NCBI RefSeq assembly: GCF_000703165.1 | Contig: NZ_JNLQ01000002.1 | Coordinates: 2,914,001 to 2,978,000 of the forward strand | Length of the DNA stretch: 64,000 nucleotides | Source: Butyrivibrio sp. AE3004 | GTDB lineage: Bacteria > Bacillota > Clostridia > Lachnospirales > Lachnospiraceae | Reading direction: 5' to 3' | In this document: piece by piece, positions 8,442 to 16,461 of the stretch | Layout of the letters: the number at the start of each line of letters is the position of its first letter | Numbering within the stretch: position 1 is the stretch's first letter | Translations under genes and position numbers: made by a program | Notes under the pieces: generated by a model | The model's input: the letters and a program-made list of their open reading frames with translations, nothing else | What the model was told of the DNA's origin: nothing | The model's database searches: none

Positions 8442-9566
8442 TTAATCATCAATTATCTGTTCATTCAGTCTGTGGATTTCGGGTGCTTCATATTTATCCA
8501 TGAAGTCGTCTCCGAGAAACACCTTTTCCTTTACAAATCTGATTGAATCCACAACAGTATAAACAGATACAAGTTTATCAAATTTAAGCCCATCGATAAA
8601 GTTAAGCATTTCCATAGGGAAAGTTCCTGCAAGAAGAATAACATCCGAAAACAGAGTCTTATAATCAAGATAATCGCGGGGATGCTGCTTTATCATGACT
8701 ATCGCATCCTTTCCGTCCACCTTCGCATACTCCGTTACAAGATCCCTAAACAGCCGCTCTCTGGTCTTAAGGTCGCAAAGGGGCTCCGATAAAATGAGAA
8801 CTCTTGGCTTATCCTTTCCTTCTTCAAGCTGTTTTTTCAGTTCATCCATATTTTCCACAAACAGCTTAAGCATCAGATCCTTATCAGCCTGCGTAAGCTC
8901 GTCCACAAGCGGTTCACGGGGAACCTCTATATACTTGGGGCATGGATAATCAAGAATGGAAATATCATTAACTTCCATATCTATGCAATATCTCCCCCAG
9001 CCATTCTGAATAAAAATAAGTCCCGTCGATGCCAGCCATGCCTTAAACCTGAAATGCCCGTTATTATCGTAACGTGCCTGATCTCCGTACTTAATGCAGT
9101 TTAGGCCGTCCTCAAGCGCATGGTATCTTATCTTTTTATAATTCAGATAATAGCCTATAGGGTCTGAATCACAAAATACATAAATATCCCTGTATTTTGT
9201 AAAATCAACCGGGACATACTGTTCCTGAAGCTTTGCAAACTTTTTGCAAAATTTTATTCTGTTTAACATATTTTTCGGAAGACTGCCCGTATTGGTGCGA
9301 AGCGGTGCAAGCTCCGGAAAGAATGTATCCACCTTTTCATCGTATTCAATGACCTCTTCAAACAGCCCGCATTCTCTTGCTCTTTCAACCATTGAACCGA
9401 ATTTATTACTCATTTTGGAAAGCACCAGAGTTGCCCTTCCCGCAGCCTCACTTCCCTCTGATGCTTTTTCGCCTTTTAGGCTTGTCTGATGCAATATATG
9501 AAATTCCTTAAGGCATGTCACATATACATGATAAAAAGTGTGACATACATAAATTCTATCGTGCAA
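8442..9566 (-). CDS. GT52-like glycosyltransferase (sialyltransferase family), TTG start
   Basis: A protein of 374 residues with no membrane helix. Features like those of GT52 lipooligosaccharide sialyltransferases are an N-terminal strand IYVCHTFYHVYVT, a central YHALEDG acid motif, the MIKQHPRD motif and a late GTFPMEMLNF motif. Such enzymes transfer a nonulosonic acid from its CMP donor. The cluster makes a CMP-nonulosonate about 14 kb upstream, so it is the best local candidate for using it. I place the start at TTG 9566, where GAGGAG lies 6 bases upstream and the protein begins directly with the first strand. The longer ATG start at 9596 would overlap the upstream GT2 and lacks a good ribosome site. 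Family call is by motif only. Confidence 0.65.
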   Translation of the reverse strand: MHDRIYVCHTFYHVYVTCLKEFHILHQTSLKGEKASEGSEAAGRATLVLSKMSNKFGSMVERARECGLFEEVIEYDEKVDTFFPELAPLRTNTGSLPKNMLNRIKFCKKFAKLQEQYVPVDFTKYRDIYVFCDSDPIGYYLNYKKIRYHALEDGLNCIKYGDQARYDNNGHFRFKAWLASTGLIFIQNGWGRYCIDMEVNDISILDYPCPKYIEVPREPLVDELTQADKDLMLKLFVENMDELKKQLEEGKDKPRVLILSEPLCDLKTRERLFRDLVTEYAKVDGKDAIVMIKQHPRDYLDYKTLFSDVILLAGTFPMEMLNFIDGLKFDKLVSVYTVVDSIRFVKEKVFLGDDFMDKYEAPEIHRLNEQIIDD

Positions 9567-9568
9567 AT

Positions 9569-10618
9569 TTATCTCCTCAGTCCCCTGTAGAACCATAGAA
9601 GTCTGTAATATACATAAAAAAGGAAATGAGACTTCATCTGCATTCCTATAAGCTTCTTCTCCTCAGGGTGAATTCTTTCAATATAGTACGGATTAGCCTG
9701 AAAATCAGGAAAAGCTTTCTTCATTTCCTGCCCCATACTTTTTGTAAAGCTATAGCAATCCTCTATATGCTGTTCAATAGGCATTGCTGAAAACAGTGTA
9801 TTAACATAAAAAAGAACAGTATACATAAACTCTATTTCAGGCTTGTATTTTTCAAGATAGCCATTCTCTCTTGCCTCTGAAATAATCTGTCTTCCGGCTG
9901 CCATCCTGTCCTCGAGATTCTTTTTTGAGATCGTGTGAACAGTAGAAGCGTCATGCTGAAAATAAAAATAAAGCGGCTCTTTTATATACTCAAAGTGCTT
10001 TACCCTCAGCATCCAGGTATTGCTCACTGCGTTGTCTTCATAAAAAATATCTTCAGGAAAAACCTCATATTTGCCGTTTTTAAGTTCTTTTTTTCCAAGA
10101 ACGATATTTCTCTTATAAATCTTTACAACAAGGCTTCCTGTATCAAGAAGAAGCTTTTTATATTTCGCCTCATCCATAATCCCGGTCTGCCCCGAATTAT
10201 TGTTATGCACAACCTGCCCAGGTTCAAAGGTGTAGTGATTTACAAGGCTGTAATCGCATCCCACCATATCTGCTCCGGTCTCGTCAGCTTTTTTTAACAG
10301 TCTCTCATAATAATCAGGTACTACCCAATCATCGGCATCAATAAAACCTATCCACTCTCCGCTGCTGGCTCCAAGTCCCAGATTCTTGGCACCTCCCTGG
10401 TGGTGATTTACAGGGCTGTGGAGGGCTATGAACCTTTGGGGATATTCCTTTTCATATTCCTGCATTATCTCAAAGGAATTATCCGTAGAACAGTCATCAA
10501 CCGCAATTATCTCTATTTCTCCGTCCGGCAGAGTCTGATTCACAAGTGAATCGAGACAATGCTTTAATTTATCCTCACCTGCCATATTATAAACAGGCAC
10601 AATTACACTAAGTCGCAT
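9569..10618 (-). CDS. GT2 family glycosyltransferase
   Basis: A 349-residue GT-A fold enzyme beginning RLSVIVPVYN, with AVDDCSTDNS, the GGAKNLGL segment and the metal-binding GFIDADDW motif. The C-terminal 130 residues are helical and not strongly hydrophobic, so it is likely a peripheral enzyme on the inner face adding one sugar to a lipid-linked glycan. The donor cannot be read from sequence. Its stop codon overlaps the ribosome site of the GT52-like gene, with a two-base gap to that gene's TTG, so the two are probably translated together. Confidence 0.88.
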   Translation of the reverse strand: MRLSVIVPVYNMAGEDKLKHCLDSLVNQTLPDGEIEIIAVDDCSTDNSFEIMQEYEKEYPQRFIALHSPVNHHQGGAKNLGLGASSGEWIGFIDADDWVVPDYYERLLKKADETGADMVGCDYSLVNHYTFEPGQVVHNNNSGQTGIMDEAKYKKLLLDTGSLVVKIYKRNIVLGKKELKNGKYEVFPEDIFYEDNAVSNTWMLRVKHFEYIKEPLYFYFQHDASTVHTISKKNLEDRMAAGRQIISEARENGYLEKYKPEIEFMYTVLFYVNTLFSAMPIEQHIEDCYSFTKSMGQEMKKAFPDFQANPYYIERIHPEEKKLIGMQMKSHFLFYVYYRLLWFYRGLRR

Positions 10619-10631
10619 ATAAATATCTTTC

Positions 10632-11828
10632 TTACAGTCTGCTCAATTCATCATTTAGTATTTTTGCCACATTCTCCATGTCAAAGCGGCTATATCTCTG
10701 ATCAATCCAGAATGAGAGCATATTATTTGAAAAATGCTCTGAATTTGAGCAAACTTTAGCTGCTTCATCGGAAACAGGCCAAAGTACCGGAGCATAAACT
10801 CCGTTCTCAGCAAGCTGCTTTTCAAATTCGTCACGGGTAACACTTTTTCCGCTCTCTGTTATAGCACTTCTCTGCATAAAATCAGTATCAAGTACAATTG
10901 GAAGCATAAACGGGGTATATTTATATTCTCCATCCCCATTTACCGGTATCTCAGGAAGAAGTCTGAAAGCTTTACCGCAAAGAGGCAATGCTTTCAGTTC
11001 CTTATAAAGATTTTTGTAATTTGCACATCTTCTTTCGCAGATTCTGTCTACATCAATTTCGCTTAAGTAATCTGCGCTCACATCTGATATATGATACGGA
11101 TCAAGACCGTCACTAAGTGAATCCTCTGCCTCAGACAAAAGTTTTCTAAAATGTGCCTTCAGCTCCATATCACCGTTATCCAGATACTCTGTTTTCTCTA
11201 ATAGCGCCTGCATCCTGAGGGCAGTAAAATCTGTTTCCCCGGTCAGTGCACCCATTACAAATTCCGATCTGGAAATAGCAAGTGCTCCGTCTGGAATTCC
11301 AAGCCACTTTCTTATGCTTCCCACATAGTAGTCCGCAAGTCCGCCTTCAAACATGTACTTTTCGGGTTCCATAAGAATATGCGTCACATCCTCTATAATT
11401 ATGATGTTATTAAATCTGTCTCTAAGAGCCCGTTCTGTCTCAAAAGTATCGGCAATTCCGAAAAAGTTCATTAAAAGAATTGCAAATGGCTTATCTTTTA
11501 CATCCTTGCCCATTACTTCTTCTATTCTTAGTGCAAGCTTATCTGCATTAACCGAAAGTGTTTCTTCCAATCCGTAAAAGACAGTTCTTGTTCCTCTGAC
11601 CACAAAAGGTTTTACCATCGAATCACATGACAAAGCAGGCAAAAATACATTTTCCAGATCCTTGTTCTTGGCAATTATATCATCGGCTACAAAGCCTATT
11701 GCATCTCTTCCGCATCTCAAAAACTCAATACTTCTGTCGCATCTTTGCGAAAGCTCAGAATAAAGACTTAAAAAGTTTTCTCTCCTTGTCGTATTTTCAA
11801 AATTGAATTCGCTTCCGATCTCATACAT
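10632..11828 (-). CDS. DegT-like PLP-dependent enzyme, divergent
   Basis: A 398-residue protein with a fold-type I PLP layout. RCGRDAIGFV near residues 38-47 matches the phosphate-binding start of DegT-type domains, IIIEDVTH places the PLP aspartate at 147, and GSIRKWLGIPDGA places the likely PLP lysine at 174. The SxRKW form occurs in a divergent group often found in clostridial surface-glycan loci rather than in classic sugar aminotransferases. It may aminate a nucleotide sugar or act on another small substrate. It precedes two glycosyltransferase genes by short gaps. Function beyond PLP enzyme is not assignable here. Confidence 0.7.
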   Translation of the reverse strand: MYEIGSEFNFENTTRRENFLSLYSELSQRCDRSIEFLRCGRDAIGFVADDIIAKNKDLENVFLPALSCDSMVKPFVVRGTRTVFYGLEETLSVNADKLALRIEEVMGKDVKDKPFAILLMNFFGIADTFETERALRDRFNNIIIIEDVTHILMEPEKYMFEGGLADYYVGSIRKWLGIPDGALAISRSEFVMGALTGETDFTALRMQALLEKTEYLDNGDMELKAHFRKLLSEAEDSLSDGLDPYHISDVSADYLSEIDVDRICERRCANYKNLYKELKALPLCGKAFRLLPEIPVNGDGEYKYTPFMLPIVLDTDFMQRSAITESGKSVTRDEFEKQLAENGVYAPVLWPVSDEAAKVCSNSEHFSNNMLSFWIDQRYSRFDMENVAKILNDELSRL

Positions 11829-11855
11829 AATTCTGATATCCTCATCCTTTATTGA

Positions 11856-12860
11856 TCAATACTTCCCGTGATAGTAAGTTTTTCTGACTCTTCCGTTCTT
11901 GTATTCCCAGACATAGCCTATCCCTGTAGAGCTTATCTGACCGCCGTATTTGCGTAATCCCTCAACATAGACATAGTAGGTTTCGGACCTCTTAAATGAA
12001 TGTCCTTTGTACCTCTTGACAACAGCTGAGCTTTTCTTCCTGCTTACAGTACCTGCACTAACATAGTCTTTGTCGCGGTTCCTGGATATATGTATTCTGT
12101 AACCCGCATCTGCGTATTTTACACGGTCCCATTTCAGTTCCAGTCTGCCGCCTTTAATAGTAAGGTCAAAATCATTCCCATAATTATATGACTTTATCAT
12201 AGGCTGTGCAAAAAGATATATTCTGTCCGACCATACACTTTCATAAGTCTTACCGTTTATGACCGCAACAGATTTCACTTTAAATGAATAGCATTTATTG
12301 TTATCAATCCTGGTACTGAACGAATTCGAAAGAAGCTCACCCGCCTTAATCCTTTTACCGTTTTTATCCATAAAAACATATCTGTAAGTGCCGGCAGGCT
12401 GTTCATTCCATGTAACATAAACTTTCTTCTGGTTATTATACCATCTCGCCTGTGTAAGACCACTTATCTTGGAAGGAACAGTCTTCATTATCATACTTCC
12501 GGCCTGTTCTTCCTTTTTTACCCCGTCCTTATCTTCGTAAAGATATCTTAGTACCACATAATATCTCATACCGGGATTCAGATTTGTAAAAGTATAGTGT
12601 ATCGTATCGGCACTGACAACCACCATATGATTTGAGACGGCAGTCTTTGCATCATTTTCGTTTACTCCGATTCCGAGATAATACTCTTTTGCACCCGAAA
12701 CCTTTGTCCAGTTTACTGTCGCACTTTCTGCAGAAAGTTTGCTCTGTGTCATGGCGGAAACGGCAGCGGATACTCTTTTTTCGGAAAACATTAAGAAGCA
12801 TAGGAACATCAGTAAAAACAGCATGTACTGTTTTAAATACAAATTTTTATTTTTTCTCAT
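11856..12860 (-). CDS. Secreted fibronectin type III-like protein
   Basis: A 334-residue protein with a signal peptide (basic MRKNKN, hydrophobic LFLLMFLCFLMF, cleavage near VSAA, about residue 33). The mature part reads as three fibronectin-III-like beta sandwiches, each with the W...V.GA..Y pattern (WTKVSGAKEYYLGI, WNEQPAGTYRYVF, WDRVKYADAGYRIHI) and the ...YYV.V...Y strand pair. The C-terminus is basic and has no sortase motif or membrane anchor. Its start overlaps the end of the large surface-protein gene by 14 bases, so it is probably co-translated with that gene and the MMPL exporter. A role as an accessory surface protein of that trio is inferred. Confidence 0.75.
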   Translation of the reverse strand: MRKNKNLYLKQYMLFLLMFLCFLMFSEKRVSAAVSAMTQSKLSAESATVNWTKVSGAKEYYLGIGVNENDAKTAVSNHMVVVSADTIHYTFTNLNPGMRYYVVLRYLYEDKDGVKKEEQAGSMIMKTVPSKISGLTQARWYNNQKKVYVTWNEQPAGTYRYVFMDKNGKRIKAGELLSNSFSTRIDNNKCYSFKVKSVAVINGKTYESVWSDRIYLFAQPMIKSYNYGNDFDLTIKGGRLELKWDRVKYADAGYRIHISRNRDKDYVSAGTVSRKKSSAVVKRYKGHSFKRSETYYVYVEGLRKYGGQISSTGIGYVWEYKNGRVRKTYYHGKY

Positions 12861-15800
12861 CCGTTTCCTCTTTCTTTTTGCCTTTTCTTTTTTTCAGGAG
12901 TGTAAAATCATGCTTCAGTATTGCCTTATTTACAAGCAGCACAATTACACCGATAACAGCCGCAACAGCCAGAAGATATATTATTCTTGTAAAAAGGGTT
13001 GTTCTTTCGACTATAGCAAATACTTCCTCATTATTCTCCATTTCGATTTCCAGGTAGCTTCCCACTTTCTTTGACGGTATTTCCACCCAGTCCCCATCTC
13101 TGTATACCTTAACAACAGAGTTTTTAAAAGGATTATAAAGTCTTATCTTTCTGTCTGCAGCCTGAGAATATGTTCCTTCATCAATGCTAATCTTGTATTT
13201 GACAACTTTTTTCTCAACTGTCGGACTCTTTATTTCATACTTCGGCTCATCTACCGTTTCTGCAACAATCTGTGCGTCATCACCATAGCTTCCTCCAAGG
13301 ATTGCTATGTGTTTCTGGGTATCCTCATATAATTCGCTGCTTTCTATTGCTTTGTTGGTAGCTACATATTCCCCTGTCATAACATAGCTGCCATCCATTG
13401 TCATTCCTGTTACATCAGGCCATTTTATATAATAGCCTTCCCGCAATTCTCCTTCGGGAAAAACAAGCTTTTCCATGCTGTCTCCGTATGCAAGTTCCTG
13501 CTCACCGAGTTTTTCTCCCTCTACCTCAAATACTACCTTCAAATGTCTGAATTGATTGGGGATAGTTCCGGATTCAAGAAGGCCATTATAGGTTACAGGC
13601 TCTGCAATGCTTGCAAGGCTTATATCGTCTATCCCGCCTATCTTGCTTTCAACAAAATAATTTCCGCTGATATTATCCAGCTTGGCTTTCTTTGTCTCCG
13701 GATCGGTATTTACTATACCTGCAACAGACCCGAATCTCTCTTCAGGTTTCTTCTGCCAGGTTACCATAGCTTTGCATCCGGTAATGGTCGTGCCATAACC
13801 TGTAATTCCGCCTACATACTTGTTTCCGTCAAGAAGACAAAGTGAATTGCAGTCCCTTATAATTGACAGGGATTGTCCCGCTATACCACCTGTATAGCTT
13901 CCTTCCAGACTTTTAACAAGTCCATAGCCATTGCTGGAAGTCACTATGCCCTGTGCCATATATCCGACTATAAGTCCTGCTCCGTCCTTCTTGGATTCAA
14001 CTGTAGCTTCATTCTCACACTCACAGATAATATTCTTGAGCGTATACTTACTGCCTTTTCCGATGCTGAGATTACCGGCAGCATTTTCTTCCGGGTCCTC
14101 TTCATCAATTGCCATAGCTCCTGCTATTCCGCCTATATTGATATCTCCCTTTACAGTTCCCTTATTCCTTGAGCTGTCAACTCTTCCGGTTTTTGCTTTC
14201 TCTATTTCCTCATCGGACACGTCTGTAAAGACTTCCGGATTATCGTTATAGATTATATCAAACTTATCGGAAATAATATGGTAAATGACATTAACCTGAT
14301 CATTTACAGCATTAAGATTGGAATTAAGTGTATGTGACGTACTTTTCCCGTCCTGATTGATATTCTCAAGTGAGCCTGTTATTCCTCTTAAGTTTGCGTG
14401 AAGCGAGTCAAGGCTTGCATCAAAATCACTTCCCAGTCCTGTCAGCCTGAGCTTTTCCTGTGAATTCAGATAATCGATTATGCTCCTTGTTCCGTTTGTT
14501 GCTTCCTTCAATTCATAATCTGCATCCTGAAGTGCGGCTATGGCATTCTGAGTTTCTCCGATAACCTCATCTCCTGCTGATTCAGCATAGGGTTTATAGG
14601 TTTCAAGTATTGTGGAAACACTTCCGAACATCCCTGAAACATTGCTTCCTGAATCAGTTGTAAGCTGTTGCAGTTCTGCAAGATAAGCATTAAGCTGCTT
14701 CTGCTCCTCAGCATTTAAAGCTCTCAGCTTTCTTACGCCTTCCTCATCATAGACATAATCACCATTCTCATCTGTTTCATACATTAGTTGATTTATAAGT
14801 CCGGTAATGTTTTCTATTCTCTGCTTATTTTCATTGGCCTTTGCTATATTGTCATATATCTGATTTTCGCTGTTCTCTATCTGATATCTGTCGTCTTCGG
14901 AAACTTCTCCGCCTACATTTATTGCTTCAATCGCCCTTGCAACCGCATTGTTAAAATAATACATTTTGTCAGATGCTCCTGATAAATGGTCAAGAACCCC
15001 CGGAATGTTCTGCATTACATATTCAAAACGCTCAAGAGCAACATTCAAAACCCTTATGTTCTGATTAACCGATGTGGTAATTTCACCTGCAATGGCATGC
15101 CCATCATCTACAACCCCGTTAGTATATGTTGTAAGATTTGAAACATCGGAAGATATAGTATCTACTCCGCCGTCCATATCATTTAGTGTCTGTTCCACAA
15201 GATCATGAAGCTTATCAGCTGCTTCAGGCAAGGTCTGCAGATCTTCGGGTTCAAGATAAGGCTCCATCTGTCCCACGATTCCGCCAACGTCCTTACGTCC
15301 GTTTATAGTCCCTGTGTTTGTGCTGTAGGACACAATTCCCATCTGTCTTCCGACTATTCCGCCGATATTATATCCCGCATGTTCATAGCCGATATTTCCC
15401 TTGTTGGTACATCTTACAATACTTCCCTTTGAATACCCTGCTATTCCACCTGTATCCGTACCCGAACGAAGCATATTTCCTTCTTCGGAAGTCATGGCTG
15501 TTATTGATTGCAGTATTCCTTCGCTTTTAGCATCATCCTTTACAACCCAGTCTGCACTGTCATTTATATTCCCATTATTAGATGATCCGGAAACAATACC
15601 ATAATTCTTACCGGCTATGCCCCCTGTAAAATAATAGCCTGAGACATGCGCATCATTTTTGCAATTATTTATAATACCGGTTCTCTCATTTATTGCGGCA
15701 ATGGGTCCAACCGTATTATTTCCTTCAATATGCCCGCTAAAGCTGCAGTCTTTTATAATGCCCTGGTTCATGCCGCAGAGACCGCCGGTAAACTTCATTT

Positions 15801-16461
15801 CATCAGTCATTTTAATGCTTCCGGTTACATTCAAATCCTGAACCATTCCGTTTGGTCCGATATATCTGAACAAACCGGTTATGTAGTTATCATTGACATT
15901 CCCATAGCCCTTGATCGAGTGCTTTTCTCCCTTAAAAATACCGTTAAAATAGGGAATGGTCTCAAAATCCCTGTCAGTAAGATCTATATCAGCTTTAAGC
16001 GTAACTATTTTATTCAGTGACCAGGCATCACTCTTACAATTCTTTGAAAATTCCACCAGATCTTCAAATGAAGTAATATCTATATTTTCATATACGATTT
16101 GTACCTGCTCGTCCTTAGCTTCCTCCTCTGAAGCTTCTGTATCCGCATTTTTTTCATCAGAAGCTTTTGTCCCCTGCTTTTCCGCATCTGAAGTCTTAGA
16201 TTCCGGGCTTTCCGAATTAGGATTATCCTCCTTGGGATTTTCCCCTGATTCATCAGTCTCGTCCTCAGCTTTAATCGCCATATTCTCAATAGCTTCGCTC
16301 TTTACCTTATGTTCAACTTCCTCCATTATCTCATTGGCAATCTTCTCGCCTATTCCCTCAACGGCACTGACCTTGATTGTATTTGCGGAAGAAAGTGCTG
16401 CTACAATGGCAAATATTACAAAATCCTTTTTAAGAATGAGTTTAAGCTTTTTTATTTTCAT
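12847..16461 (-). CDS. Large surface protein: split GLUG beta-helix with inserted coiled coil and C-terminal membrane anchor
   Basis: A 1204-residue protein from ATG 16461, chosen because GGGAGG lies 8 bases upstream; a longer reading frame would add 35 residues inside the MMPL gene. Order: signal peptide (about 1-35, ending VSA), acidic Glu/Ser/Asp-rich linker (60-130), GLUG-type repeats (about 140-400; GGIAGKNYGIV, GGIAGYSKGSI, GGIVGRQMGIV, GGIVGQM), a long helical coiled-coil insert (about 405-735), a second repeat set (about 740-930; GGIAGAM, GGIAGQS, GGITGYG), a beta-rich region and one membrane helix (about 1147-1168) with a lysine-rich cytoplasmic tail. It overlaps the MMPL gene by 20 bases, suggesting the two act together. 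Function unknown; an adhesin or exporter partner is inference. Confidence 0.75.
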   Translation of the reverse strand: MKIKKLKLILKKDFVIFAIVAALSSANTIKVSAVEGIGEKIANEIMEEVEHKVKSEAIENMAIKAEDETDESGENPKEDNPNSESPESKTSDAEKQGTKASDEKNADTEASEEEAKDEQVQIVYENIDITSFEDLVEFSKNCKSDAWSLNKIVTLKADIDLTDRDFETIPYFNGIFKGEKHSIKGYGNVNDNYITGLFRYIGPNGMVQDLNVTGSIKMTDEMKFTGGLCGMNQGIIKDCSFSGHIEGNNTVGPIAAINERTGIINNCKNDAHVSGYYFTGGIAGKNYGIVSGSSNNGNINDSADWVVKDDAKSEGILQSITAMTSEEGNMLRSGTDTGGIAGYSKGSIVRCTNKGNIGYEHAGYNIGGIVGRQMGIVSYSTNTGTINGRKDVGGIVGQMEPYLEPEDLQTLPEAADKLHDLVEQTLNDMDGGVDTISSDVSNLTTYTNGVVDDGHAIAGEITTSVNQNIRVLNVALERFEYVMQNIPGVLDHLSGASDKMYYFNNAVARAIEAINVGGEVSEDDRYQIENSENQIYDNIAKANENKQRIENITGLINQLMYETDENGDYVYDEEGVRKLRALNAEEQKQLNAYLAELQQLTTDSGSNVSGMFGSVSTILETYKPYAESAGDEVIGETQNAIAALQDADYELKEATNGTRSIIDYLNSQEKLRLTGLGSDFDASLDSLHANLRGITGSLENINQDGKSTSHTLNSNLNAVNDQVNVIYHIISDKFDIIYNDNPEVFTDVSDEEIEKAKTGRVDSSRNKGTVKGDINIGGIAGAMAIDEEDPEENAAGNLSIGKGSKYTLKNIICECENEATVESKKDGAGLIVGYMAQGIVTSSNGYGLVKSLEGSYTGGIAGQSLSIIRDCNSLCLLDGNKYVGGITGYGTTITGCKAMVTWQKKPEERFGSVAGIVNTDPETKKAKLDNISGNYFVESKIGGIDDISLASIAEPVTYNGLLESGTIPNQFRHLKVVFEVEGEKLGEQELAYGDSMEKLVFPEGELREGYYIKWPDVTGMTMDGSYVMTGEYVATNKAIESSELYEDTQKHIAILGGSYGDDAQIVAETVDEPKYEIKSPTVEKKVVKYKISIDEGTYSQAADRKIRLYNPFKNSVVKVYRDGDWVEIPSKKVGSYLEIEMENNEEVFAIVERTTLFTRIIYLLAVAAVIGVIVLLVNKAILKHDFTLLKKRKGKKKEETDEKK

